DNA of 64,000 nt from DAOSEC01 sp035362935 (GCA_035362935.1 DAOSEC010000007.1:16554-80553); one strand, 5' to 3'. Positions 36,026 to 44,677 are shown, numbered from the stretch's first letter. Notes: generated by a model not told the origin, from the sequence alone. A program made the numbers and translations.

Positions 36026-36052
36026 TGAAAATGAATGAAAATCAGTGAAAAT
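36026..36052 (+). repeat. Three TGAAAAT direct repeats at 10-bp period
   Basis: TGAAAAT at 36026-36032, 36036-36042 and 36046-36052, in helical phase, 23 bases upstream of the -35 of the lipoprotein gene. Possible binding array for a regulator. Confidence 0.6.
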
Positions 36053-36075
36053 GTTTTCTGTTTATGAAAAAGATG

Positions 36076-36103
36076 TTGACTATTTTACAAAATAGCGTAT
36101 AAT
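36076..36103 (+). promoter_or_regulatory. Lipoprotein promoter with palindromic operator in the spacer
   Basis: TTGACT (36076-36081) and TATAAT (36098-36103) with a 16-bp spacer. A perfect palindrome CTATTTTACAAAATAG (7-bp arms, 36080-36095) lies between the two elements, where a bound repressor would block RNA polymerase. Confidence 0.65.
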
Positions 36104-36145
36104 ATACTTGTCTTAAATAAATTATATATGGAGGTAAAAAGACAA

Positions 36146-36931
36146 ATGTTCAAAAAACTTTTTTTAACTTTAATCCTTATCGTTTCTGTATTCGCATTAG
36201 CAGGATGCGATCAAAAACCAACTCCAACTGAAGGAACAGCTTACGGTTTAGTACATGGTTACTATGTAGGTGTTATTTCTGTTAACGTTGATGTTGATGG
36301 TAAAGTAACTGCTATGGACGTAGAAGAATATTTCTTACCTTACAGCTGGGCAAAAATCACTGCAGCTCAAGCATTAGACGGTGAAACATTACGCGCTGGT
36401 GCATTAGCCGTTGTTGGTTCAAGAGGAACTAACTACTATTCACAATTTATTAAAATTGGAGATAAAGTATTTGAAGGTTTCGTTACTGGAACAGCTCCAG
36501 CTCAAGGAATTAGCTACAGATCAACTGGTATTTCTCACTTAGAATCTTGGTTAAAACAAGAAGCAGCAGCGAAATGGTACGTTGACCAAATCGAAGCTGG
36601 AAACTTTGCAATTACTACTTCTAATGGAACAACTCATCCAACATGGGTAAAAGGAGCAGCAGATGCTTCTACAGCAGTTAGTATGACAAAAACTGCATCT
36701 GGATACTGGACTGTTGATGCTCCACGTTTAGGTTGGGTAGGAAACGTTGCAGCATTCAAAGCTGATATGATTGGTAAAGATTTATCACAAGTATTTGTTT
36801 ACTCACGTGATGCAGCAGCAGCAGCTGGTTCTCAATTCTGGACAGTTAATGGTGTTGTTTCTGGTGCTACATGGTCAGATTATCCTGATTACTTACATTT
36901 AGCAATCCAAGCTTACAAAAACGCTAAATAA
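36146..36931 (+). CDS. FMN-binding-like extracellular lipoprotein
   Basis: 261 residues with a lipoprotein signal peptide (lipobox ALAGC; lipidated Cys about 21). The C-terminal SGATWS (Thr codon 36868-36870), followed by a helix ending YLHLAIQAYKNAK, matches the FMN_bind/ApbE flavinylation signature. The rest has repeated beta-rich blocks like VDVDGKVTAMDVEEYF. By architecture it resembles PplA-type flavoproteins of extracellular electron transfer. It lies just after the rnf operon with a separate strong promoter and terminator. ATG 36146 follows GGAGG; an earlier ATG at 36128 overlaps that site. Confidence 0.75.
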   Translation: MFKKLFLTLILIVSVFALAGCDQKPTPTEGTAYGLVHGYYVGVISVNVDVDGKVTAMDVEEYFLPYSWAKITAAQALDGETLRAGALAVVGSRGTNYYSQFIKIGDKVFEGFVTGTAPAQGISYRSTGISHLESWLKQEAAAKWYVDQIEAGNFAITTSNGTTHPTWVKGAADASTAVSMTKTASGYWTVDAPRLGWVGNVAAFKADMIGKDLSQVFVYSRDAAAAAGSQFWTVNGVVSGATWSDYPDYLHLAIQAYKNAK

Positions 36932-36952
36932 TTCACAATTTTTTCAAATAAG

Positions 36953-36984
36953 AGTCATAAGAAGCAATTCTTATGACTTTTTAT
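36953..36984 (+). terminator. Terminator of the lipoprotein gene
   Basis: An 11-bp perfect stem (36953-36963 with 36968-36978), GCAA loop and T run. Confidence 0.88.
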
Positions 36985-36999
36985 TTGCGTTAGTTTTAG

Positions 37000-37028
37000 T
37001 TGTCTTTTTAAACAAAGTAGTGTATAAT
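37000..37028 (+). promoter_or_regulatory. Promoter of the glyS leader
   Basis: TTGTCT (37000-37005) and TATAAT (37023-37028) with a 17-bp spacer. Confidence 0.7.
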
Positions 37029-37034
37029 ACATAT

Positions 37035-37236
37035 AAATACGTGCGATGATGAAAAAGAGTAGTTGAATTGTCTCTTCAAAGAGAGTCTAGGATGGTGAGA
37101 TCTAGGCATAAGACATCAATGAATGGAGTTTTGGAGCACACTTTTTCACGAAAAGAGACTACCAATATTGGTGGTAAAAAGGGTGGAACCGCGGATTACA
37201 TTCGTCCCTTTGCATGTGTGCAAAAGGGATTTTTAT
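37035..37236 (+). promoter_or_regulatory. T-box leader of glycyl-tRNA synthetase
   Basis: The T-box core GGGTGGAACCGCGG is at 37181-37194. Stem I has AGAGAG and a GGTGAGA distal loop; flanking pairs AAAA/TTTT and TTGA/TCAA enclose a specifier loop whose 3' side is TGAATGGAG. The specifier is probably GGA (37125-37127), a glycine codon. A terminator hairpin (37205-37229) with T run follows. It fits control by uncharged tRNA-Gly. The leader fills the 325-base gap before glyS. Confidence 0.9.
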
Positions 37237-37256
37237 ATTTTAGGGAGGATTATTGT

Positions 37257-38633
37257 ATGAAACAAATGACTATGGAGCAACTTGTCAATTATTTAAAACA
37301 ACTAGGATTCGTATATCAAGGGTCGGAAATCTATGGAGGTCTTGCGAATGCTTGGGACTATGGGCCACTTGGTGTCGAACTCAAAAATAACATCAAAAAG
37401 TTTTGGTGGAAGCGTTTTGTTCAAATGAGCGAATACAATGTAGGTTTAGATGCTGCAATCTTAATGAACCCAAAAACTTGGGTTGCAAGCGGACATGTTG
37501 GAGGATTTAGCGATCCTTTGATTGACTGTAAAAAATGTGGTGTGCGCTACCGTGCGGATAAATTAATTGAAGATGCAACAAGTGGGTTGGTTACAGGTGA
37601 TGGTTGGACGAGCGAACAATTATCAAAATATATTGTTGATGAAAAAGTGAAATGTACATCTTGTGGGGCAAGTGATTTTACTGAAATTCGAAAATTTAAC
37701 TTGATGTTTAAAACCAATCAAGGTGTGATTGAAGACGAAAAAAATACTGTGTATTTGCGACCGGAAACGGCTCAAGGGATATTTGTAAACTTTAAAAATG
37801 TTCAACGTTCTTCAAGAAAAAAAGTGCCATTTGGAATCGCTCAAATCGGAAAAAGCTTCCGTAATGAAATCACTCCAGGAAACTTCATTTTTAGAACAAG
37901 AGAGTTTGAACAAATGGAACTTGAATTCTTCTGTAAACCAGGAACAGATTTAGAATGGTTTGATTACTGGAAATCCTTTAGTGTAGCATTCTTAAAAGAA
38001 ATTGGATTAAAAGAAGAAAAAATCCGTACCAGAGATCACGACAAAGATGAACTATCACATTATTCGAATGCAACAACTGACATTGAATTTGAATTTTTCT
38101 TTGGATGGGGAGAGTTATGGGGAATTGCAGACCGAACCGATTATGATTTGCGCGTTCACCAAGAACATTCCAAACAAAATCTTGAATACCTAGATCCAGA
38201 TGACAATTCAAAATATTTGCCATATGTCATCGAACCATCGATTGGAGTCGAACGTTTGTTACTCGCAGTTATCATGAGTGCCTATGAAGAAGAAACACTA
38301 GAAAACGGAGAAACTAGGGAAGTATTGCGATTTGTTCCTGAGATTGCACCATATAAGATTGCTGTATTACCACTTGTAAATAAGTTGAAAGATGAAGCAA
38401 CAAATGTATATAAATTGTTATCAAAACACTTTATGTGTGATTATGATACCTCAGGTACAATTGGAAAACGATACCGAAGACAAGATGCAATTGGGACTCC
38501 ATACTGCGTGACGATTGATTACGATACACTAAGTGATAACACTGTTACCATTCGCGATCGTGATACGATGGAACAAGTAAGAGTGAATATTAGTGAATTG
38601 TCCAAATATTTTTTCACAAAACTAAATAAATAA
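37257..38633 (+). CDS. glyS: Glycyl-tRNA synthetase, single-chain alpha2 type
   Basis: 458-residue class II enzyme of the dimeric type. A zinc-like CKKCG...CTSCG pair lies at about residues 90-135, with motif 2 FRNEITPGNFIFRTREFEQME and motif 3 IEPSIGVERLLL. The start is ATG 37257 after AGGGAGG; the frame is open far upstream, but that part is T-box leader. Confidence 0.96.
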   Translation: MKQMTMEQLVNYLKQLGFVYQGSEIYGGLANAWDYGPLGVELKNNIKKFWWKRFVQMSEYNVGLDAAILMNPKTWVASGHVGGFSDPLIDCKKCGVRYRADKLIEDATSGLVTGDGWTSEQLSKYIVDEKVKCTSCGASDFTEIRKFNLMFKTNQGVIEDEKNTVYLRPETAQGIFVNFKNVQRSSRKKVPFGIAQIGKSFRNEITPGNFIFRTREFEQMELEFFCKPGTDLEWFDYWKSFSVAFLKEIGLKEEKIRTRDHDKDELSHYSNATTDIEFEFFFGWGELWGIADRTDYDLRVHQEHSKQNLEYLDPDDNSKYLPYVIEPSIGVERLLLAVIMSAYEEETLENGETREVLRFVPEIAPYKIAVLPLVNKLKDEATNVYKLLSKHFMCDYDTSGTIGKRYRRQDAIGTPYCVTIDYDTLSDNTVTIRDRDTMEQVRVNISELSKYFFTKLNK

Positions 38634-38683
38634 AAAAGTAAAAATAGAATAATTTGAGAAATATATATATAGGGGGAGTGATT

Positions 38684-40468
38684 ATGGCTGACTTATCTCA
38701 CATTTTTGATGCTATTTTAGAAAAAGTGGAAATTGTCGATGTCATTAGCAGTTATCTTCCCTTAGAAAAGAAGGGCAAGAACTACTTTGGTGTTTGCCCT
38801 TTTCATAACGATACCAATCCTTCGATGTCGGTATCACCAGAAAAAAAGATCTATAAATGTTTTAGTTGTGGAGCAAGCGGAAATGCAATATCGTTTGTTC
38901 AAAACTACGAACACATTACGTTTTTAAAAGCTGCTAAAAAGCTAGCAGATCAAGTGAATGTTGAGTTAGTACTTGATGAGGCTAGAAGCGATGGACCAAA
39001 TTTTACTCGTTATTATAAAATTATGCAAGAAGCGGTAACGTTTTATAAATTTTATTTACAAAACACCGAAGAAGGCAAAGATGCTAGAACGTATTTAGAA
39101 AAACGTGGAATTGGAGAAGAGATTCTAAAAGAGTTTTCGCTTGGATTATCTTCGAGTGAACCAGACTATTTAAACAAAGCATTGACGAAAATGGATGTCA
39201 CGTTTGTCGATCAAATGGAGTTAGGACTCATTAAATCAAATGGAGTCAATTATTACGATTCCTTCCGTGATCGAATTATGTTTCCGATCCATGATTTAGA
39301 TGGTAATGTTGTTGGACTCAGTGGACGAATCTACAAACAAAAAGACAATGAACCAAAATATGTCAATTCTCCAGAAAATATGATTTTTCACAAAGGAAAA
39401 GTCTTATACCACTATCATCAAGCAATGCCACATATTCGTAAGCTCAATAAAGTGTTTGTCTTTGAAGGATTCATGGATGTCATCGCTGCATTTAAAGCTG
39501 GTGTTGAAAACACGGTTGCTTCGATGGGAACAGCACTTACACTAGATCACGCAAGAGCACTCAAAAAGTTGACTTCAAATGTTGTTTTATGTTTTGATGG
39601 CGACCAAGCTGGGATTACAGCAACCAAACGTGCGATTCCAGTGTTACGAGGATTTAATTTATCAATAGAAGCTGTCTTACTACCAGACAACTTGGATCCA
39701 GATGATTATTTAAAGAAGTATGGGCCAGAAAAACTACGTTTGTTTTTACAAGATCAAGCGATTAATGTTGTTGAATATTTATATCGCGTTTCTAAGAAAA
39801 ACTTAGTTGTAGAAGATGTTTCTAGCATTGAGCGTCACAAAGAAGAAGTGTTTTCTGTGTTAAAAGCAATGAATCAAACTGTGACAACCGAAGTTTATTT
39901 GCAACGTTTAGCAAGCGATACAGGTGTCAGATATGCAACCCTTCAGGATGAGTTTGATCAAAGCAGTAGTAGAGAATTTAAAGTTGACACGATTGTAGAA
40001 GTCCCTAAAGAACCAGTTCCAAAACGAAGAACGTCCGTTAAAGGAATGTATTTGAACGCAGAAAAAGACTTGATTCACCATATGCTTTATTCCTACGACT
40101 ATACAAAACACATTAAAGCTGAACTTGGTACTCATTTTGTGACACAAGTTGGGCTTGATATCATGTGCAACATTAAAGACATTTATGACAAAGATCCATC
40201 AATGCCATATGAAACCTTAATATCAGAGGTAGAAAAAAAGTTAACACCAAATGAAGTGGATTATTTTCATGAGATTACATCACGAAAAAGGATCAAGGAA
40301 GCAAATCGTAAACTAGTTGAAGATTGCTTGGTTCAAATTAAGAAAAATTACGATATCGATAAGCAGATTGAAGATATTAAAGTGAAGATGTCAGAAACTT
40401 CAGATGAAGTCAAAATTCATCAATATTCTGAGCAATTAAAAACATTAAAAAATAAATTAAGAAAGTGA
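38684..40468 (+). CDS. dnaG: DNA primase
   Basis: 594 residues: CHC2 zinc finger (CPFHNDTNPS, then CFSCGASGN), RNA polymerase core with Toprim VFEGFMDVIAAFKAG and CFDGDQAG, and a C-terminal helicase-binding region. ATG 38684 follows AGGGGGAG; an upstream TTG is unlikely. rpoD follows after six bases, the standard macromolecular-synthesis order. Confidence 0.97.
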   Translation: MADLSHIFDAILEKVEIVDVISSYLPLEKKGKNYFGVCPFHNDTNPSMSVSPEKKIYKCFSCGASGNAISFVQNYEHITFLKAAKKLADQVNVELVLDEARSDGPNFTRYYKIMQEAVTFYKFYLQNTEEGKDARTYLEKRGIGEEILKEFSLGLSSSEPDYLNKALTKMDVTFVDQMELGLIKSNGVNYYDSFRDRIMFPIHDLDGNVVGLSGRIYKQKDNEPKYVNSPENMIFHKGKVLYHYHQAMPHIRKLNKVFVFEGFMDVIAAFKAGVENTVASMGTALTLDHARALKKLTSNVVLCFDGDQAGITATKRAIPVLRGFNLSIEAVLLPDNLDPDDYLKKYGPEKLRLFLQDQAINVVEYLYRVSKKNLVVEDVSSIERHKEEVFSVLKAMNQTVTTEVYLQRLASDTGVRYATLQDEFDQSSSREFKVDTIVEVPKEPVPKRRTSVKGMYLNAEKDLIHHMLYSYDYTKHIKAELGTHFVTQVGLDIMCNIKDIYDKDPSMPYETLISEVEKKLTPNEVDYFHEITSRKRIKEANRKLVEDCLVQIKKNYDIDKQIEDIKVKMSETSDEVKIHQYSEQLKTLKNKLRK

Positions 40469-40474
40469 GAATCT

Positions 40475-41737
40475 ATGTTAGAAGAATTAATCATTCGTAA
40501 AGTAGAAGAACTGAAAGAAAAAGGGAAGAAGAATGGATTTTTAAGCGTAAAAGAAATCACATCTATTCTAGAAGAACCTACCGAGGAAGTATTAGATGAG
40601 GTGATTCACACACTTGAAGAAGCCGGGATTGATGTTGTGAAAGACAGTTCGGAAAAAGATGAATCTTCATTTACCGAAGATACCATCGAAATCGATGAAG
40701 ATTTGGATGTGTTTCTAGATGATGACATTGAGATCGATGAAGAGTTCGAAGAATTTTCATCTGCGATTGAAAATGAAATCAAAACAAAAGACTTTGAAAC
40801 GTTTCCTTCTGTTCCACACCAAGCCGATGATCCCGTTAAAATGTATTTAAGAGAAATTGGTCAAATTGATTTACTCAATACAACCCAAGAACTTGATTTA
40901 TCAAGAAGTGTGCAAGAAGGTATTTTAGCAAGTGAACATCTTGAAAAATGTCAAAAAGAAAACATTTCTCTAACAAATAGTGAAGTAGCTGAACTTAGAG
41001 AAAAGATGGATCAAGGTGAGTTTGCGAGAAACATTTTGATTGAATCCAATTTACGACTGGTTGTATCGATTGCGAAACGTTATTTAGGACGAGGACTTCC
41101 ATTTCTTGATTTGATTCAAGAAGGAAATATGGGGTTAATCAAAGCAGTTTATAAATTTGACCCAACCAAAGGGTTTAAGTTTTCTACCTATGCAACTTGG
41201 TGGATTCGTCAAGCAATCACAAGAGCAATCGCAGATCAAGCTAGAACGATTCGTATTCCAGTTCATATGGTGGAAACCATCAATAAACTAGTGCGAATTC
41301 AACGCAAACTGGTTCAAGAAAAACGTCGCGAACCAACTCCAGAGGAGATTGCTGCGGAAATGAAGATTTCAGTTGAGAAAGTTCAACAAATTCAAAAAAT
41401 AGCTCAAGAGCCGATTTCGTTAGAATCACCGGTTGGAGAAGAAGATGATTCAAATCTAGGAGATTTTATTTCCGACCCAGATGTGATGAATCCGCTTGAG
41501 TTTACTGTAGAGGCATTGTTTAAAGAAGAAATCAATACCGTGTTACAAACACTTACTCCACGTGAAGAAAAAGTAATCCGTTTGCGTTTTGGATTAGATG
41601 ATGGAAAAGCAAGAACGCTAGAAGAAGTTGGTCGTGAGTTTGGCGTAACCAGAGAACGCATTCGTCAAATCGAAGCAAAGGCAATTCGTAGACTTCGCCA
41701 TCCGACAAGATTAAAACGATTATCACAACACAAATAG
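40475..41737 (+). CDS. rpoD: RNA polymerase primary sigma factor SigA
   Basis: 420 residues. An acidic N-terminus (region 1.1-like) precedes regions 2-4: SIAKRYLGRGLPFLDLIQEGN, the -10 recognition YATWWIRQAITRAI, and the -35 helix TLEEVGREFGVTRERIRQIE. It recognises the TTGACA/TATAAT promoters seen through the window. Confidence 0.98.
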   Translation: MLEELIIRKVEELKEKGKKNGFLSVKEITSILEEPTEEVLDEVIHTLEEAGIDVVKDSSEKDESSFTEDTIEIDEDLDVFLDDDIEIDEEFEEFSSAIENEIKTKDFETFPSVPHQADDPVKMYLREIGQIDLLNTTQELDLSRSVQEGILASEHLEKCQKENISLTNSEVAELREKMDQGEFARNILIESNLRLVVSIAKRYLGRGLPFLDLIQEGNMGLIKAVYKFDPTKGFKFSTYATWWIRQAITRAIADQARTIRIPVHMVETINKLVRIQRKLVQEKRREPTPEEIAAEMKISVEKVQQIQKIAQEPISLESPVGEEDDSNLGDFISDPDVMNPLEFTVEALFKEEINTVLQTLTPREEKVIRLRFGLDDGKARTLEEVGREFGVTRERIRQIEAKAIRRLRHPTRLKRLSQHK

Positions 41738-41743
41738 GAAAAA

Positions 41744-41772
41744 AAGTTGCTTAACAAGCAACTTCTTTTTTC
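41744..41772 (+). terminator. Terminator after rpoD
   Basis: A 9-bp perfect stem (41744-41752 with 41756-41764), AAC loop, T run. Confidence 0.82.
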
Positions 41773-41788
41773 ATAAATGGAAAAGCTA

Positions 41789-41797
41789 TGGTATAAT
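41789..41797 (+). promoter_or_regulatory. Extended -10 promoter of trmK
   Basis: TGGTATAAT at 41789-41797. It would start transcription near 41804, leaving a leader of only about ten bases before the ATG. Confidence 0.5.
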
Positions 41798-41813
41798 GAG
41801 GTGGGTGAAGCAA

Positions 41814-42491
41814 ATGAAATTATCAAAACGATTAACACAAGCGTTACACTATGTTTCCAATCACCATCGTTTGATTGACGTAGGAAGCGATCACGCGCAT
41901 TTAGCAATCAAGGCAAGCGAAGAGTATGGAGTCAAATGCATCGCAATTGACAATAAAATTGGTCCATTTCAAAAGTCGCTAACAAATGTGCAAGCGAGTG
42001 GATTGAATCATGTCATCGATTGTAGGTTACAAGATGGGTTAACAACTTGCGATGAAACCTATGAAGTCATCTCGATTTGTGGAATGGGTGGAATCTTGAT
42101 TTGTGATATTTTAGATCATCATGACGCATCACATTCCATACATTCTCATTATCTTGTTCTTCAACCAAATACCCATATTGATGTGGTGAGACGCTGGCTA
42201 AACGACCATAAATTTCGGATTCTCGAGGAAACCATTCTCGAAGAAAACAAGAAGTTGTATGAAGTAATCTATGCAACCTACGACCAAACGGTAGAACCGC
42301 TCGAAGAAATTGATTTGCTTTTCGGTCCAAAATTAAGAAACGAAAAACACCCATTGTTCCTAAAAAAATATGAATCGCTTTTATTATTAAAAAAAGAAGC
42401 ACTGAAAAACATTAACCAAGATGCAACAAATCTAAGAAATCAGCTCATAGATGAAATTGCAATGTTAGAAAGAGGTCTTTATGAAAATTAA
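41814..42491 (+). CDS. trmK: tRNA adenine(22)-N1 methyltransferase TrmK
   Basis: 225-residue SAM-dependent enzyme: motif I LIDVGSDHAHLAI, acidic AIDN and CGMGG. Methylates A22 of tRNA. ATG 41814 gives the usual KLSKRLTQAL N-terminus. It overlaps the nif3-like gene by 11 bases, the conserved Firmicutes pair trmK-yqfO. Confidence 0.94.
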   Translation: MKLSKRLTQALHYVSNHHRLIDVGSDHAHLAIKASEEYGVKCIAIDNKIGPFQKSLTNVQASGLNHVIDCRLQDGLTTCDETYEVISICGMGGILICDILDHHDASHSIHSHYLVLQPNTHIDVVRRWLNDHKFRILEETILEENKKLYEVIYATYDQTVEPLEEIDLLFGPKLRNEKHPLFLKKYESLLLLKKEALKNINQDATNLRNQLIDEIAMLERGLYEN

Positions 42492-43260
42492 ACAATTGGT
42501 TCAATTTTTAGATAAGCGTTATAATATAGATGTATGTGATGAGATTGACTATGGTAAGTTAGGACTTCAAATTGGGGATTTAGATGTCGAATTAACGTCC
42601 GTATTGTTAACCTTAGATGTCACAAATGATGTCGTAGACGAAGCAATCAAACTTGGTTCAAACCTCATTATTAGTCATCATCCTGCTATTTTTAATCCAA
42701 TGCTACGATTTACAGAACAATCAAAATCATCAAAACTCCTTCGTAAACTCATTCAATCAAACATTAGTGTCTATAACATGCACACAAATTTAGATCTGGC
42801 TGTGGGTGGAGTAAACGATGCATTAGCTGATGTATTTGGTCTAACAAACACGAAAACGATTGATACTGGGACGCCTTCAGGAAACTATATTCGGTATGGA
42901 ACAATCGTTCCATCTACCTTAAAAGACTATGCCAATAAACTCAAGCAAGTATGTAATATTCCTGTGGTAAAGGTGTTAGGGAATCTAGAAAAAGAAGTGA
43001 GATCCGTTGCGATTTTAGGCGGTGCAGGATCGGATATTATGTATCAAAATCAAGCCATACTGCTTCAAGCAGATGTCTATGTAACAAGCGAAATCAAGCA
43101 TCACGAAGCAATGTACGCGAATCTCGCGGGTTTAGCAATGATTGAGGTCCCACACAGCGCTGAGTTTTTCTATCATAAGAACGTATCAAAAGAACTAACA
43201 GAGTTTGGTGTATTTGTTTTTGTCACCAAGACAAAAATAGATCCATTTATCTATGTATAA
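42481..43260 (+). CDS. Nif3-like dinuclear metal centre protein (YqfO family)
   Basis: 259 residues with the family metal ligands in ISHHPAIF, MHTNLD and late VPHSAEFF. Function is unsettled; members have GTP cyclohydrolase or hydrolase-like folds. It lacks the PII-like insertion of longer YqfO proteins. Coupled to trmK. Confidence 0.92.
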   Translation: MKIKQLVQFLDKRYNIDVCDEIDYGKLGLQIGDLDVELTSVLLTLDVTNDVVDEAIKLGSNLIISHHPAIFNPMLRFTEQSKSSKLLRKLIQSNISVYNMHTNLDLAVGGVNDALADVFGLTNTKTIDTGTPSGNYIRYGTIVPSTLKDYANKLKQVCNIPVVKVLGNLEKEVRSVAILGGAGSDIMYQNQAILLQADVYVTSEIKHHEAMYANLAGLAMIEVPHSAEFFYHKNVSKELTEFGVFVFVTKTKIDPFIYV

Positions 43261-43266
43261 CAATAA

Positions 43267-43298
43267 AAAAAGAGGAATCAAACATTCCTCTTTTTCTA
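43267..43298. terminator. Bidirectional terminator between nif3-like gene and ferredoxin
   Basis: A 12-bp stem (43267-43278 with 43284-43295) with A and T tracts on both sides. Confidence 0.82.
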
Positions 43299-43307
43299 TA
43301 TGACTTA

Positions 43308-43475
43308 CTATTCTTCGATGATACAATCAACAGGGCATACTTCTTGGCATGCTCCACAGTCGATGCAAAGACTTGGATCGATTACGTAGATTTCACCTTC
43401 AGAGATGCAATCAACAGGGCATTCAGCTGCACAGCTTCCGCAAGCGATACATGTATCAGTTATAAATCTTGGCAT
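43308..43475 (-). CDS. Clostridial-type 2[4Fe-4S] ferredoxin
   Basis: 55 residues with two full CxxCxxCxxxCP motifs (CIACGSCAAECP and CIDCGACQEVCP). Low-potential electron carrier for fermentative redox enzymes and a natural partner of the Rnf complex. The ATG at 43475 follows GGGAGGT; a longer frame upstream lacks support. Monocistronic. Confidence 0.95.
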   Translation of the reverse strand: MPRFITDTCIACGSCAAECPVDCISEGEIYVIDPSLCIDCGACQEVCPVDCIIEE

Positions 43476-43546
43476 AGTAAACCTCCCACTTTTTAAATTA
43501 CACTCATATTTTACCATATATTTTATAAATGTAAACCTTAAATTTA

Positions 43547-43564
43547 TGAAAATACACTGAAAAT
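43547..43564 (+). repeat. Two TGAAAAT direct repeats at 11-bp period
   Basis: TGAAAAT at 43547-43553 and 43558-43564, between the divergent ferredoxin and YneF-like genes. Similar to the array at 36026-36052. Confidence 0.5.
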
Positions 43565-43615
43565 CTTAAGTAAACGTTTTTACAAGAATGGTTATAGAAA
43601 TAGAATAGATTTTAC

Positions 43616-43644
43616 TTGTCAAATTCATTGTTTTTTAGTAAAAT
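43616..43644 (+). promoter_or_regulatory. Promoter of the YneF-like gene
   Basis: TTGTCA (43616-43621) and TAAAAT (43639-43644) with a 17-bp spacer. Confidence 0.6.
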
Positions 43645-43668
43645 ATGAGAAGTTAAGGAGTGATTAAT

Positions 43669-43893
43669 ATGATGCAAATCGCAATTTGGTTGTTTGTTGT
43701 ATTACTTGTTGTAGCTATTTTAGTAGGTGGAGTTGTTGGATTCTTTATTTCTCGTAAAATTATGATGAAGTATTTAAAGGATAATCCTCCAATCAACGAA
43801 AAAATGGTACGCGCAATGTTAATGCAAATGGGAAGAACACCTTCTGAAAAACAAGTACGCCAAGTAATGGCTTCCATGAACCAATATAAATAA
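43669..43893 (+). CDS. YneF family (UPF0154) membrane protein
   Basis: 74 residues: an N-terminal helix (about 5-27), then the conserved YLKDNPPINEKMVRAMLMQM and MGRTPSEKQVRQVM blocks. Function unknown, common in Firmicutes and Mollicutes. Start 43669 (AAGGAG eight bases upstream); ATG 43672 is also possible. Confidence 0.9.
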   Translation: MMQIAIWLFVVLLVVAILVGGVVGFFISRKIMMKYLKDNPPINEKMVRAMLMQMGRTPSEKQVRQVMASMNQYK

Positions 43894-43897
43894 GAAT

Positions 43898-43936
43898 AAA
43901 AAAATTGAAGATTTAATGTATCTTCAATTTTTTATT
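43898..43936. terminator. Bidirectional terminator between YneF-like gene and plsY
   Basis: A long AT-rich stem centred on ATTGAAGAT (ending 43912) with ATCTTCAAT (from 43920); A and T tracts on both sides. Confidence 0.8.
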
Positions 43937-44551
43937 TTACCAATTTATTTTTCGTTCGGTATTTTCTTGAATGCGTTTGATGTTTTCTTTGTGTCTTATG
44001 ATGATTAAAATGTTTATTAGGAGGGCAGCTCCTAAGAAATAGTAATCAATTGCTTCGATTTTCCAGAATATTGCGAGTAATAACGCAACAAACACAGCGA
44101 TCAAACTCGCAAGTGAAACGTATTTTGAAAGTCGTACGACTAAGAAGAAGACCCCAATGACGATTACAAAGAAGAGTGGATTATAAGCTAAGACAACACC
44201 AGCACTCGTTGCGACTGCTTTTCCACCTTTGAATTTTGCGAAGATTGGAAAGACATGTCCTAAAATTGCTCCAATCCCATAGATAAGAGGATTTAGAAGT
44301 GCGTGTTCTGTCGGATCGAAGATGTGGAAGATGGTGAACAAACTAATGACGATAAATCCTTTTAAAGCATCTAAAATGAAAACAACGACTCCCCATTTTT
44401 TTCCTAAGACTCTACCAGCATTCGTGCTTCCCATATTTTTACTACCATGTTCTCTAATATCAATACCTTTTACCCATTTTCCGATTACCAAAGCAGAAGG
44501 AAATGATCCAAGCAAATAAGACAAAATAAGCAAACCAATTTTTATAAACAT
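43937..44551 (-). CDS. plsY: Glycerol-3-phosphate acyltransferase PlsY
   Basis: Membrane enzyme using acyl-phosphate to acylate glycerol-3-phosphate, the first step of phospholipid synthesis. Motifs GSKNMGSTNAGRVLGKKWG and FKGGKAVATSAGV are present with about five helices. 204 residues. Divergent from parE, a frequent arrangement in Firmicutes. Confidence 0.96.
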   Translation of the reverse strand: MFIKIGLLILSYLLGSFPSALVIGKWVKGIDIREHGSKNMGSTNAGRVLGKKWGVVVFILDALKGFIVISLFTIFHIFDPTEHALLNPLIYGIGAILGHVFPIFAKFKGGKAVATSAGVVLAYNPLFFVIVIGVFFLVVRLSKYVSLASLIAVFVALLLAIFWKIEAIDYYFLGAALLINILIIIRHKENIKRIQENTERKINW

Positions 44552-44635
44552 GAGTGAAAACCTCCTAGTTTGACCATGCTATATTATACACTAGAATACA
44601 TTAAAAATCCAGTTCTTTTGATAATACAATTTTAA

Positions 44636-44677
44636 ACATATTCAAATATTATTAATGAATATGTAGATATTCGAATA
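44636..44677. repeat. Inverted repeats between plsY and parE
   Basis: ACATATTCA (44636-44644) is an exact inverted copy of TGAATATGT (44656-44664). Close by is the 10-bp palindrome TATTCGAATA (44668-44677). It is the only structured part of the 195-base divergent gap. Confidence 0.5.

Noticed and set aside
37068..37256. Upstream extension of the glycyl-tRNA synthetase frame
   Set aside because: This part is the T-box leader and terminator; the ATG at 37257 has a proper AGGGAGG site.
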